Shown here: one piece after another, positions 7,198 through 16,189 of the stretch
Layout: each line of letters opens with the position of its first letter
Position numbering within the stretch: position 1 is the stretch's first letter
NCBI RefSeq assembly: GCF_014207905.1
Contig: NZ_JACHLB010000013.1
Location: 1-57,135 of the forward strand
Origin: Flavobacterium notoginsengisoli
GTDB lineage: Bacteria; Bacteroidota; Bacteroidia; Flavobacteriales; Flavobacteriaceae
Length of the DNA stretch: 57,135 nt
Reading direction: 5' to 3'
The notes under the pieces: generated by a model
What the model saw: the letters and a program-made list of their open reading frames with translations, nothing else
Databases searched by the model: none
Told to the model about the DNA's origin: nothing
Position numbers and translations under genes: made by a program

Positions 7198-9204
7198 CTA
7201 TTTCTTAAAATTCTTAATTCCGCTTTGAAGCCAGTTATAATATTCCTCAATATCTGGATTATAAGCTGAAGGTTCTGTCAAACTAGCACTTTTATGATCT
7301 ACAATTACATAAAATGGCTGTGCGTTTGCTTTATAGGTTTTAATCTGCAAATCGCTCCATTTGTTTCCGATAGTTTTTATTCTTTTTCCTGTAGTTTCAG
7401 AAGTATATTGTTCGCTTTCAGGCAGTTCTTTTTTATCATCAACATACAATGAAATTAAAACCACGTCATTATTTAAAACACTTAAAACTTTAGAATCTGA
7501 CCAAACTAATTCTTCCATTTTTCGGCAGTTTACGCAGGCATATCCCGTAAAGTCCAATAAAACTGGTTTTCCTTCTTTTTTCGCAAATTCCATTCCTTTA
7601 TCATAATCATGAAAAGTGATAATGTTTTGTGGGCCGTGTTCTGCTCCTTCTGGAAGTTCTGAATTGGAACTTTCACTTGAAATTTTAGAACCGCCCAATC
7701 CATCTGGAGATTCGCTGTAATGCATTGGAGGCGGAAATCCACTTATTAATTTCAGAGGAGCGCCCCAAAGTCCAGGAATCAAATAAATGGTAAAACTTAA
7801 AACTAATAATCCCAAACCTAATCTTCCAACCGAAATATGATTTAAAGGAGAATCGTGTGGCAAAGTAATTTTTCCAAATAAATAAAAAGCCAGCATTCCG
7901 AAAACAGCAATCCAGATCGCTAGAAAAACTTCTCTTTCTAACCAATGCAATTGCAGAACCAAATCGGCATTTGATAGAAATTTAAAAGCCAAAGCCAATT
8001 CTAAAAATCCTAAAACTACTTTTACTGTATTCAACCATCCGCCAGATTTTGGCAATGCATTTAACCAGCCTGGAAAAGCTGCAAATAATGAAAACGGAAG
8101 CGCGATAGCAATAGAAAATCCTAACATCCCGACGATTGGTGCAATTCCTCCTTTTGAAGCTGCTTCAACCAATAATGTTCCAACAATTGGACCTGTACAA
8201 GAAAACGATACAATGGCTAAAGCCAAAGCCATGAAGAAAATTCCAATTAAACCTCCTCTATCGGCTTGAGAATCGACTTTATTTGCTAAAGAGCTTGGCA
8301 ATACAATTTCAAAAGCTCCCAAAAACGAACAAGCGAAAACAACCAATAAAATAAAGAAAATCAAATTGAACCAAACGTTTGTCGAAAGTGCATTTAATGA
8401 ATCTGCTCCAAAAACTGCCGTGACAATTGAACCCAATAAAACATAAATGATTACAATTGAAAAACCATAAATCATAGCGTTTCTAATTCCTGCTGCTTTG
8501 GTTTTACTTTGTTTGGTAAAATAACTCACCGTCATCGGAATCATTGGAAAAACACAAGGCGTTAATAATGCCGCAAAACCTGATAAAAAAGCTAAAATAA
8601 AAATAGTCAGCAATCCTCTAGACTCTTTTTTCTTTGGTTCTTGAGCAATTTTGTTTGGTGCTTTTTCTTCAGTTTGAGCAACTTTTTTTTCTTCTATAAT
8701 AGTTGAATCTTCTTTTACAGCAGCAGTTTCTTCTGCAGAAGCCAATTTTTTCTCTGTCGGAATTTTAAAAGTTAATTCTTCTGAAGTTGGCGGTAAACAA
8801 TTGCTATCATCACAAACCATGAACTCGACTTCTCCCGCAACATTAGAAATAGCATCTGATGTAAATTTTATTTTTTGAGTAAAAAGCGCTTTATCTTCAA
8901 AATATTTAATTTTCATATCAAAGATTTTATCGACCACTTCATGCCCTTTTTCTTCGGTTGTTTTTCCAACTAATTCAAAGTTTTTTTTCGTGTTTTTGAA
9001 GGTGAAAGCCGTTCTTGATGGTCCGCCTTCTTCAATATATTGTCCGTACAAATGCCAGCCAGATTGAATCACGGCTTGAGCTTTTAAAACATATTCTTTG
9101 TCTCCTGTTTTTTCTACTGATGTTGACCATTTCACTGGATTGTACATTTGTCCAAACGTACTTGCAGAGATCAACAACAGCAAGGTTATGATAATATTTT
9201 TCAT
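7198..9204 (-). CDS. dsbD: Thiol:disulfide interchange protein DsbD
   Basis: A 668-residue inner-membrane protein that passes electrons from cytoplasmic thioredoxin to the periplasm. It has a signal peptide (MKNIIITLLLLISASTFGQ), then an N-terminal periplasmic domain (about 25-150), a charged Lys/Glu linker, about eight membrane segments (200-500) with the paired cysteines in LLTPCVFPMIP and SFSCTGPIVG, and a C-terminal thioredoxin-like domain with YACVNCRKME. All three redox modules are present. It is next to an M16/TlpA/SusCD cluster, whose two TlpA-like proteins are plausible electron acceptors. A terminator lies between M16 and dsbD, so it may have its own promoter. Confidence 0.92.
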   Translation of the reverse strand: MKNIIITLLLLISASTFGQMYNPVKWSTSVEKTGDKEYVLKAQAVIQSGWHLYGQYIEEGGPSRTAFTFKNTKKNFELVGKTTEEKGHEVVDKIFDMKIKYFEDKALFTQKIKFTSDAISNVAGEVEFMVCDDSNCLPPTSEELTFKIPTEKKLASAEETAAVKEDSTIIEEKKVAQTEEKAPNKIAQEPKKKESRGLLTIFILAFLSGFAALLTPCVFPMIPMTVSYFTKQSKTKAAGIRNAMIYGFSIVIIYVLLGSIVTAVFGADSLNALSTNVWFNLIFFILLVVFACSFLGAFEIVLPSSLANKVDSQADRGGLIGIFFMALALAIVSFSCTGPIVGTLLVEAASKGGIAPIVGMLGFSIAIALPFSLFAAFPGWLNALPKSGGWLNTVKVVLGFLELALAFKFLSNADLVLQLHWLEREVFLAIWIAVFGMLAFYLFGKITLPHDSPLNHISVGRLGLGLLVLSFTIYLIPGLWGAPLKLISGFPPPMHYSESPDGLGGSKISSESSNSELPEGAEHGPQNIITFHDYDKGMEFAKKEGKPVLLDFTGYACVNCRKMEELVWSDSKVLSVLNNDVVLISLYVDDKKELPESEQYTSETTGKRIKTIGNKWSDLQIKTYKANAQPFYVIVDHKSASLTEPSAYNPDIEEYYNWLQSGIKNFKK

Positions 9205-9222
9205 TGTTTTTTTGAGTTTGAT

Positions 9223-9256
9223 TTAAAAAAAAGAGCTGCTTGCCGACAGCTCTTGA
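9223..9256 (-). terminator. Intrinsic terminator after the M16 peptidase transcript
   Basis: On the minus strand AAGAGCTG and CAGCTCTT form an 8-base stem with an 8-base loop followed by a run of Ts (As at 9225-9232 on the plus strand). It lies 19 bases before the dsbD start, so dsbD is probably transcribed separately from the peptidase cluster. Confidence 0.85.
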
Positions 9257-9320
9257 AAGTCTTTCGTATAAAATTTGGCTTACTAATTCAGATTTTAAAA
9301 TGAAATGAAAGACTTTTTTT

Positions 9321-9391
9321 AAGTTTTCAGTCGCAGTCGCAGTTTTCAGTTTAAGTATTGACTGAAAACTGCCACTGAAAACTGAAAACTT
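9321..9391. repeat. Inverted repeat, AGTTTTCAGT family, copy 1
   Basis: Arms built from AGTTTTCAGT units joined by CGCAGTCGC (9321-9350) pair with ACTGAAAACT units (9361-9391). The repeat runs into the stop codon of the M16 gene. Related copies lie at 12206-12266 and, decayed, 13440-13478, all in consecutive gaps of this cluster and nowhere else that I saw in the window. Confidence 0.85.
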
Positions 9392-12182
9392 ATTTCAACG
9401 GTTTCCCTTCTTTATCAAGAGAACCTGATTTGATGATGATCATTTTATCCAACTGAACATATTTCTTAATGGCATCGTTTACTTGCTGTAAAGTTGCTTT
9501 TTCGATATCTTTTGGATATTGTTCAATATAATTTGGCTCTAAACCTCTTTCGATAAAACTTAAAATCGTTCTTGCCATTCCGTTTGTTGTTGACATTCCA
9601 ACTTTAAAACTTCCAATCAAATTGGTTTTCTTGTTTTCTAACTCTGTCGAAGTGATTCCTTCTTTTACCCATTTGTCAACCTGAACCATAGTCGCATCAA
9701 GACCTTTCTGGAATAAATTTGGATTAAAAGATGCGTTTACAAACCAGTAGCCTCCAGTTTCGATATTTCCTCCTAAACCAGAAGAAATGTTATAAGTCAA
9801 ACCGTCATTATCACGAACTGTCTGCATTAAACGTCCAGCAAAACCTGCTCCTAAAGTATAATTTCCTATGTAAAACGGAATATAATCAGCATCTGCTCTC
9901 TTCAAGCCTGTAAACTGTCCGATGAATAATTCTGCACTTGGCTTTTCAGGAATAGTAACCACTTCTGTCTTTGATGCAGCTTTTGAAGCTTCCTCAAATT
10001 TTAGTTTTTCTGTAACACCGCCATTCCAATTTTTGAATGATTTTTTAAGTGAAGCATTTAGGTTTGCTCCGTCTGTATCGCCAACAATTACTAGACGCAT
10101 AGAAGCTGTTCCGAAATATTTTTTATGGAAAGCTTTCACTTCCTCTAACGTTGCTTTTTTAATATTTTCGATATTATCCTCAACGCTTAAACTGTAATTC
10201 GGATTTGTTTTTGGATAAATTGACTGCGATAACGCAATGCTTCCTCTCTCTCCTGGATCGTTCAAATCCTGCTGTGTGTTTCCGATAAACTGCTGTTTTA
10301 AGTTTTCGAATTCTTTAGCATCAAAAAGCGGATTTCTTAACTCTTCTGCCAATAAAGCAATAACTTGATCCAAATCTTTTTTCAAACACTTAAATCCAAT
10401 ATTGATTTTGAAAGTTGAAGCATTTACATTTAAAGTCACTCCTAACTTTTGAAGCTTTTCTGAAAATTTGAATTTATCATTTAAAGTCGTTCCTTTTGAA
10501 AGCATTGAAGCCGTTAAAGCTGGAATTATATCGTTTTTAGTTTCGCTTGCATAATTTCCTAATGAAATACTTGCTGCAACAGTCACAAAATCTTTAGCAG
10601 AAGTTTTTACTGAAACCACATCAATTCCTGAAACTTTTTCTCTTTTAAAAGCCGACGCTGATTTTTCGATTGTAGTTTCTAATGCATTATTTTCTTCCAA
10701 TTTATTTTCTTGCGAAAATGAAGTAGCTGGTAAGCTTTCATTATGAGAATGTTCACCTTCAGGATGTCTGTAATAAAACGGACCGTTTTCTCCTATATAA
10801 TGGCTAGCTTGAGCCGCATTTTTATTTTGAGAACCAGATTGTTTTGGGATGAAATATCCTGTTGTGCTTTGGTCTTCAACCAGATATTTGTTGGCAACAC
10901 GCAATACATCTGCTGGCGTTACTTTCTTCAATCGGTCTACACCTGTAATGTAATCTGTCCAATCGCCTGCTGCAATCGCTTCGTTTAATGCCGATGCAAT
11001 TACGCCAGAACCATCACGAGCCAAAATAGTCTGCGCACTGATTTTTGCCACAACTCTATTTACCTCATCTTGGGTTACGCCTTCTTTCTGGATTTTTGCC
11101 ACAACCTCGCTGATTTTTGCATCAATATCTTCATGTTTTGAAGTTGTCGGAAATCCAACGCCAATTGTAAAAAGTCCAACTTCTTTAAACTCCGTTGCAC
11201 TTGCATAAGAATAGATTCCCATACGGGTATCAACGAAAGTTTTATTTAAAATAGCCGAAGGTCCATTGCCAATAATCTGAGCTAGAATTCCTAAAGCAGG
11301 AAGATCTTCGTGCAGAGCACCTGGAATTTTATACGCTTTATTTACAACGCCCAATTCTCCAGGTTTTCTAACTGTAATTTTACGAGGACCATACTGTTGA
11401 GGTTCTTCTGTATAAGGCTGAGGCATCACGTGAGGCGCTTTGGTGATTTTACCGAAATATTTTTCAATCAGTTCAAAAACATTTTCTTTTCTGAAATCTC
11501 CAATAATCGTCAATGTTGCATTATCTGGCCAATAATAGGTATTGTAGAAATTTTTCAGAACCTCAATTGGCGCTTTTTCAATATCCGATTTCCATCCGAT
11601 TGTTGAATGATGATATGGATGCGCAATATAAGCCGAAGCCCATATTTCTTTATCTAACAAACTATTTGGATTATTTTCGCCTCTTTCAAATTCATTTCGT
11701 ACCACCGTCATTTCTGCGTCTTTATCTTCTTTTGTCAACAAAGAATTTCGCATTCTGTCCGCTTCAATCTGAATTGCCAATTCGATTTTATCGCTTGGAA
11801 GCGTTTCAAAATAGTTTGTACGGTCGTACCAAGTTGTTGCATTTAATTGCGCTCCAGTATTTTGAAGGACATCGGTAATGGTATTTCCATTTTTTTTATT
11901 GAAAGTTGGAGTTCCTTTAAACATTAAATGCTCCAAAAGGTGTGTTGATCCTGTATTTCCTAAAACTTCATGTTTAGAACCAACGCGATATACAATTTGC
12001 ACCGTTGCAACAGGCGAAGCATTATCTTGCAAAAGCAAAACGCTCATGCCGTTTGGCTGATAAAGATATTCTTCAATCCCGCCTAATTCTTTGATTTTCT
12101 TAAAATTAACCGATTTGCTCTGCGCTGAAATAAGGGTGCAGAAAGCCAGTGAGCAATAGCCCAGAAAGATGTATTTTTTCAT
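9390..12182 (-). CDS. M16-family zinc metallopeptidase (two-domain, exported)
   Basis: A 930-residue pitrilysin/insulinase-type peptidase with a signal peptide (MKKYIFLGYCSLAFCTLISAQ). The inverted zinc motif HLLEH is at residues 81-85, and the third ligand lies in NEFERGEN further on. The first half (about 35-460) is catalytic. The second half (about 525-925) has the same fold pattern but no HxxEH, as usual in M16 proteins, where it helps enclose the substrate. A His/Asn-rich linker joins them. M16 enzymes degrade peptides small enough to enter their chamber. It lies downstream of two TlpA-like genes and a SusCD pair, suggesting that imported peptides are digested in the periplasm. Confidence 0.92.
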   Translation of the reverse strand: MKKYIFLGYCSLAFCTLISAQSKSVNFKKIKELGGIEEYLYQPNGMSVLLLQDNASPVATVQIVYRVGSKHEVLGNTGSTHLLEHLMFKGTPTFNKKNGNTITDVLQNTGAQLNATTWYDRTNYFETLPSDKIELAIQIEADRMRNSLLTKEDKDAEMTVVRNEFERGENNPNSLLDKEIWASAYIAHPYHHSTIGWKSDIEKAPIEVLKNFYNTYYWPDNATLTIIGDFRKENVFELIEKYFGKITKAPHVMPQPYTEEPQQYGPRKITVRKPGELGVVNKAYKIPGALHEDLPALGILAQIIGNGPSAILNKTFVDTRMGIYSYASATEFKEVGLFTIGVGFPTTSKHEDIDAKISEVVAKIQKEGVTQDEVNRVVAKISAQTILARDGSGVIASALNEAIAAGDWTDYITGVDRLKKVTPADVLRVANKYLVEDQSTTGYFIPKQSGSQNKNAAQASHYIGENGPFYYRHPEGEHSHNESLPATSFSQENKLEENNALETTIEKSASAFKREKVSGIDVVSVKTSAKDFVTVAASISLGNYASETKNDIIPALTASMLSKGTTLNDKFKFSEKLQKLGVTLNVNASTFKINIGFKCLKKDLDQVIALLAEELRNPLFDAKEFENLKQQFIGNTQQDLNDPGERGSIALSQSIYPKTNPNYSLSVEDNIENIKKATLEEVKAFHKKYFGTASMRLVIVGDTDGANLNASLKKSFKNWNGGVTEKLKFEEASKAASKTEVVTIPEKPSAELFIGQFTGLKRADADYIPFYIGNYTLGAGFAGRLMQTVRDNDGLTYNISSGLGGNIETGGYWFVNASFNPNLFQKGLDATMVQVDKWVKEGITSTELENKKTNLIGSFKVGMSTTNGMARTILSFIERGLEPNYIEQYPKDIEKATLQQVNDAIKKYVQLDKMIIIKSGSLDKEGKPLK

Positions 12183-12205
12183 TTTTTGTAATTGAGATTT
12201 TTTTT

Positions 12206-12266
12206 AAGTTTTCAGTCGCAGTCACAGTTTTCAGTTTCACTGTGACTGAAAACTGCGACTGAACAC
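12206..12266. repeat. Inverted repeat, AGTTTTCAGT family, copy 2
   Basis: AAGTTTTCAGTCGCAGT and ACTGCGACTGA form most of a hairpin, with internal ACAGTTTTCAGT and ACTGAAAACT segments. It is the same family as 9321-9391 and fills the gap between the M16 gene and the upstream tlpA-like gene. Confidence 0.85.
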
Positions 12267-12270
12267 TAAT

Positions 12271-13404
12271 TTATGATTTACCGAAAATTGCTTTCAGTTT
12301 AGATTGCAATTCTGCTTCTCTAAGGTTTTTGGCAACAATTTTTCCGTCAGGCCCAATTAAGTAATTGGTTGGAACCATTTTTACTCCGTATAAAACAGCA
12401 GCTTCGTTTTGCCATCCTTTTAAATCTGAGACATGAGTCCAAGTTAGACCGTCTTTTTCGATTGCTTTTTCCCAAAGATTCTTCTTATCATCTAAAGAAA
12501 CTCCCAAAACATCAAAACCTTTATCGTGGTATGTTTTGTAAGCCACAACCACATTTGGATTTTCTTTACGGCATGGTCCGCACCAAGAAGCCCAAAAATC
12601 TACTAAAACATATTTTCCTTTATAATCTGATAATTTTACCACTTTTCCGTTTACATCGGTTTGAGAAAATTCTGGAGCAACAACTCCAACAGCCGTTTTG
12701 TCATTAAGATCGATTGCTGTTTTTAATCTTTTTCCGTAGAATGATTTTTGAACTTCTGGAGATAAGATTGCGTAATATTCTTTTACTTTTTCTGGAGTTC
12801 CGTACGAAACAATTCGGTCTTCAATTACCAATGCTCCACCTAAATTGTCTTTATTTTTTTTAATGAATTTGTCGGTTAAATCATCCGCGAAAGTGCCAAG
12901 ATCTTTCCATTTTTTATCCATCATTGCTTGCTGTTCAGCAGTTAGCTTCACTTTTCCGCTCTGCGTTAACGAATCAGATAATTTATAGATTGGCCCTGCA
13001 ATTGCTTGTATTTTTTTGAATTCGTTATCGTAATATGATTTGTAGAAGTCATTTTGAGTAGAACCTGTCACTTTTGCTTTAAAAACAGAATCTTTTTTAG
13101 CTTCAATTTTAATGTCTTCATTATCCAAAAGAAAATACGCTCCGTATTCTTGTCCTTTAACTTTAATTGTATGAAATAAAGGTTCTGCTGTTTTTCCTGT
13201 AAATGTAAAAACACCTTCTTTTACCTCAGCAGAATCGATGATTTTTTTATCTCCTTTTTCATCTACATATTCCAGATAAACAGTTCCTTTATCTAAACCG
13301 GCGATAGTACCATTAATTGAATAACCTTCTTTTTTAGCGCAAGAAGTAAATGCCGTCGACATTGCCAAAGCAAATAAACTTGATTTTAAAATTGTACTTT
13401 TCAT
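12271..13404 (-). CDS. TlpA-like thioredoxin lipoprotein with DUF4369 domain
   Basis: A 377-residue predicted lipoprotein (FALAMSTAFTSCAKKEG, lipobox cysteine at about residue 22). Residues about 25-125 match DUF4369 (YSINGTIAGLDKGTVYLEY). Residues about 235-375 form a TlpA/ResA-type thioredoxin domain with WASWCGPCRKENP and a cis-proline region MVPTNYLIGPDGKI. Such proteins reduce disulfides or thioesters outside the inner membrane and take electrons from DsbD-type carriers. The next gene upstream is a paralogue with the same architecture, so the two probably arose by duplication. Position before an M16 peptidase suggests reduction of disulfides in peptides before cleavage. That role is inferred. 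Confidence 0.88.
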   Translation of the reverse strand: MKSTILKSSLFALAMSTAFTSCAKKEGYSINGTIAGLDKGTVYLEYVDEKGDKKIIDSAEVKEGVFTFTGKTAEPLFHTIKVKGQEYGAYFLLDNEDIKIEAKKDSVFKAKVTGSTQNDFYKSYYDNEFKKIQAIAGPIYKLSDSLTQSGKVKLTAEQQAMMDKKWKDLGTFADDLTDKFIKKNKDNLGGALVIEDRIVSYGTPEKVKEYYAILSPEVQKSFYGKRLKTAIDLNDKTAVGVVAPEFSQTDVNGKVVKLSDYKGKYVLVDFWASWCGPCRKENPNVVVAYKTYHDKGFDVLGVSLDDKKNLWEKAIEKDGLTWTHVSDLKGWQNEAAVLYGVKMVPTNYLIGPDGKIVAKNLREAELQSKLKAIFGKS

Positions 13405-13439
13405 GTTGCTATTTTTTTGTTATTTTTTGGTTTCGGTTT

Positions 13440-13478
13440 AGGTTTTCAATCTTAATTTTCGACTGTGACTGAAAACCT
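13440..13478. repeat. Inverted repeat, AGTTTTCAGT family, decayed copy 3
   Basis: AGGTTTTCA (13440-13448) pairs with TGAAAACCT (13470-13478), with a GACTGTGACTGAAAAC segment like the other copies. It sits in the gap between the two tlpA-like genes. Confidence 0.6.
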
Positions 13479-13493
13479 CCACCAAAAACTGAT

Positions 13494-14699
13494 TTAAGAC
13501 TTTAAAAGTTCTTTTAGTTTCGCTTCCAATTCTGCATCTCTTAAATTATCACCGATAATTACACCTTTACTATCAACCAAATAAGTTGCTGGAATTGCTT
13601 TTACATTAAATGATTTACTTACTTTATCATCATCCAAAAGGTTATGCCATTGCATATTTTCTTGTCCTAATGCTTTTTGCCAAGCTTTTTCGTCTTTATC
13701 AATTGAAATGCTCAAAATTTCAAAACCTTTAGGAGCATATTCTGCATAAGCTGTTTTTAGATTTGGGATTTCTTTACGGCACGGTCCACACCAAGAAGCC
13801 CAAAAATCTACCAAAATATATTTTTTCCCTGCTACAATGTCTTTTGCATTATATGGCTTTCCGTCTTTATCTTTTAAGTTGAAATTTGCAATGCTTGTTC
13901 CGATTAATGATTTTGGATTCAAATCTTTATCTAAAACTTGTCCGTAATAACTTTTCTTTGCAGCTGGAGAAAATTGCTCATAAATTGGTTTTTGTTCTGG
14001 AGTGAAATAGCTGTATTGCGTCATCATAAAAAATGGTCCCCACCAAGTATCTTTATGTTTTGCAATTAAATCTTTTGTTGTTTTTTCTACTTTAGTGAAG
14101 AAAGCTTTTTCGTCTGCCTCAAATTTTTTCCAAACTGGAAGATTTTGAAGAGAATCTGCTGCTTTTGTATTTTTCTCTTTTCTTGCTGCACCAATTAATT
14201 TGCTTAATTCATTCGATTCTGTTGTATGATAAGCGGCGTAATCTTTTTCTAATTCATTTCTAAAAGCAGTTTCTTTTTTATAATAATCATGAGATTTAGA
14301 TCCTGTAATTATTTCATTTGTAAACTTAATTCTTTCGTCTTCTTGTTTTGAAACCTCAGCATCTGCAGTAACTTTAATCTTTGCATTTTCTACCATTAAA
14401 TTCACAAACCCTTTATTTTTTCCAAAAACAATATAGAAGAAACGAGGTTCATTTAGTTTTCCTGTAAAAGTAAATTTGCCATCTTTAACTGCTGTTTCTG
14501 CAACTGGAGTTTCTGAAGAATGTGTTGCTCCAGGAATTAATTTTACGGTTGTCCCGTCTGCAAGACCTGTAATATTTCCTTCAATAGAATATGAAGTTGC
14601 CGCTGGTGTTGTTACTTTTTTCTTTTGTGCAATAGTTGTGTTTGAAATAGATAACAAACAGATGCACAATCCTAATATTTTATATTTAATTGTATTCAT
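13494..14699 (-). CDS. TlpA-like thioredoxin protein with DUF4369 domain
   Basis: A 401-residue exported protein. The signal peptide (LGLCICLLSISNTTIAQ) ends with Ala-Gln and no clear lipobox position, so it is probably periplasmic rather than lipid-anchored, unlike its downstream paralogue. Residues about 35-135 match DUF4369 (YSIEGNITGLADGTTVKLIP). A helical middle segment (about 140-250) follows, then a TlpA domain (about 262-400) with WASWCGPCRKEIP and AIPATYLVDSKGVI. It is the first gene after susD, separated by 66 bases containing a terminator-like hairpin, so expression may be reduced relative to susCD. Confidence 0.88.
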   Translation of the reverse strand: MNTIKYKILGLCICLLSISNTTIAQKKKVTTPAATSYSIEGNITGLADGTTVKLIPGATHSSETPVAETAVKDGKFTFTGKLNEPRFFYIVFGKNKGFVNLMVENAKIKVTADAEVSKQEDERIKFTNEIITGSKSHDYYKKETAFRNELEKDYAAYHTTESNELSKLIGAARKEKNTKAADSLQNLPVWKKFEADEKAFFTKVEKTTKDLIAKHKDTWWGPFFMMTQYSYFTPEQKPIYEQFSPAAKKSYYGQVLDKDLNPKSLIGTSIANFNLKDKDGKPYNAKDIVAGKKYILVDFWASWCGPCRKEIPNLKTAYAEYAPKGFEILSISIDKDEKAWQKALGQENMQWHNLLDDDKVSKSFNVKAIPATYLVDSKGVIIGDNLRDAELEAKLKELLKS

Positions 14700-14715
14700 T
14701 TTCGATTGATATTTT

Positions 14716-14760
14716 AGAAAAAGCTTCCCTTTCGGAGTTCCTAATCAGGAAGCTTTTTTA
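14716..14760 (-). terminator. Terminator or attenuator between susD and tlpA
   Basis: AAAAAGCTTCC (14718-14728) pairs with GGAAGCTTTTT (14748-14758). On the minus strand the stem ends in GCTTTTTCT, a moderate T-run. It may end part of the susCD transcript while letting some polymerase through to the tlpA genes. Confidence 0.75.
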
Positions 14761-14765
14761 GATTA

Positions 14766-16172
14766 TTATTTAGCTACGTTTTGTGTAATTGTTCCATTTC
14801 CTGGATTTTGCGTTGCTCCTTGCGGGAAAGGCATTGTCCATAAATGAGAATCTGATTTTAATGTGTACGTATTTCCGTTTGCTGTTTTTGTAAAACTTAC
14901 TTTGTAAACACCTTCTGCATTTAGACGACGTGCATCTGCAAATGGAATCAGCGTATTAATAAGTTCATTATTTTTAGTTTTAAAAATAGCATTCAAAGCT
15001 GTCGTTTTATCTGAAGTTGAAATATCCTGATAAGAAGCCGGAAGAATACGAGTTTTACGAACTGTATTTAAAACAGCTAATGCATCGCTAATTTGTCCCG
15101 CACGAGCCAGACATTCTGCTTTAATTAAGTATATTTCAACAGTTGTAATACCTCCAAAATTGAACATTCCTGTTAAAGTTCTTCGGTATGAAGTTTCAGC
15201 ACCAACAGTTCTGATTTTCCAGCGAGATAAAAAACGGGCATCACCAGTTTCAAAACGTTGTGCACGCTCTACCGGAATATCAAACTCTGCTGCTAAATAA
15301 TAAATCGATCCATGACGATAAGTATAATTCTCAACATAAGTGTAACCCATCGGAGATACAGTAGTTGTATACGAATTCGGAACATCAATAATTGCTTTAT
15401 TGGTATTATAATAACCAATCCAGTCATACAATTTATTATTTTCAGCCAATGCTAAATCTGCATATTTTAAAGCTTCTGTATAATTATTCATCTGCAGATA
15501 AACTCTAGAATAAAATGCATAACCAGCGCCCAAAGTTGGATGCAAAGCAGTTTGAGAAACTTTCGGCAAATACGGAATTGCATCTTTAAGATCATTTAAT
15601 ATAAAATCATACAACTCCTGAATAGTTACTTGTTTACTTGGCGCATTGATATTGGCACTTGTAATTAAAGGAACTGATAATTTTGTTCCCGCAGTTGAAG
15701 CAACATAAGTATCTGCATAAAAATTTACAAGATTAAAGTAATTCATAGCTCTCAAAACTTTTGCCTGTGCCCAAAGAACTCTTTGTTCTTGTTCTGTTGC
15801 TCTGGTTGTTGTAAGCGCATTTTCTATAATCAAATTGAAAGTCGAAATACCAGCATAACTTCTGTAATAAGCCGTTTCATCAGATTGTTTCAAATCAATT
15901 CTGTTGGCATTCTCATCCCACATATAATTTGCGTTAAACAATCTATTATTTGATAAAGTCGCCGCGGTCAAAAATTGATCATTCATTAAATAAATGGCTC
16001 CATCGACATTTACGACCTGATTTGTATATTCATCTCTTAAAAATGCCTCATAATCTGCTAATGTTGTAGGTACTTTTGATCCTTTTGGCACATCATCCAA
16101 ATAATTGTCACAAGATGCCAAAGTCAATCCTAAAGCTAATATGCACGCTACATTTTTATATATATTTTTCAT
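14766..16172 (-). CDS. SusD/RagB-family outer-membrane nutrient-binding lipoprotein
   Basis: A 468-residue lipoprotein (ILALGLTLASCDNYLDD, lipid-anchored cysteine at about residue 22). The N-terminal region has the SusD tetratricopeptide-like pattern (VLWAQAKVLRAMNYFNLVNFYA, YAFYSRVYLQMNNYTEALKYADLAL). The C terminus has the typical IYLIKAECLARAGQISDALAVLNTVR and ADARRLNAEG segments. SusD proteins form the lid of a SusC channel and hand over the substrate. It lies 17 bases after its SusC partner. Without any glycosidase nearby the ligand may not be a glycan; the downstream TlpA and M16 proteins suggest a peptide or thiol-containing ligand, which is inference. Confidence 0.92.
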   Translation of the reverse strand: MKNIYKNVACILALGLTLASCDNYLDDVPKGSKVPTTLADYEAFLRDEYTNQVVNVDGAIYLMNDQFLTAATLSNNRLFNANYMWDENANRIDLKQSDETAYYRSYAGISTFNLIIENALTTTRATEQEQRVLWAQAKVLRAMNYFNLVNFYADTYVASTAGTKLSVPLITSANINAPSKQVTIQELYDFILNDLKDAIPYLPKVSQTALHPTLGAGYAFYSRVYLQMNNYTEALKYADLALAENNKLYDWIGYYNTNKAIIDVPNSYTTTVSPMGYTYVENYTYRHGSIYYLAAEFDIPVERAQRFETGDARFLSRWKIRTVGAETSYRRTLTGMFNFGGITTVEIYLIKAECLARAGQISDALAVLNTVRKTRILPASYQDISTSDKTTALNAIFKTKNNELINTLIPFADARRLNAEGVYKVSFTKTANGNTYTLKSDSHLWTMPFPQGATQNPGNGTITQNVAK

Positions 16173-16189
16173 CTTTTAGTCTTTATAAA

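Noticed and set aside
11513..11878. Plus-strand open frame of 121 residues inside the M16 gene
   Set aside because: Antisense shadow of a well-supported coding region; low-complexity aromatic-rich translation.
9321..13478. CRISPR-like array suggested by repeated AGTTTTCAGT units
   Set aside because: Copies are palindromic, kilobases apart and separated by genes; no regular spacers and no cas genes.
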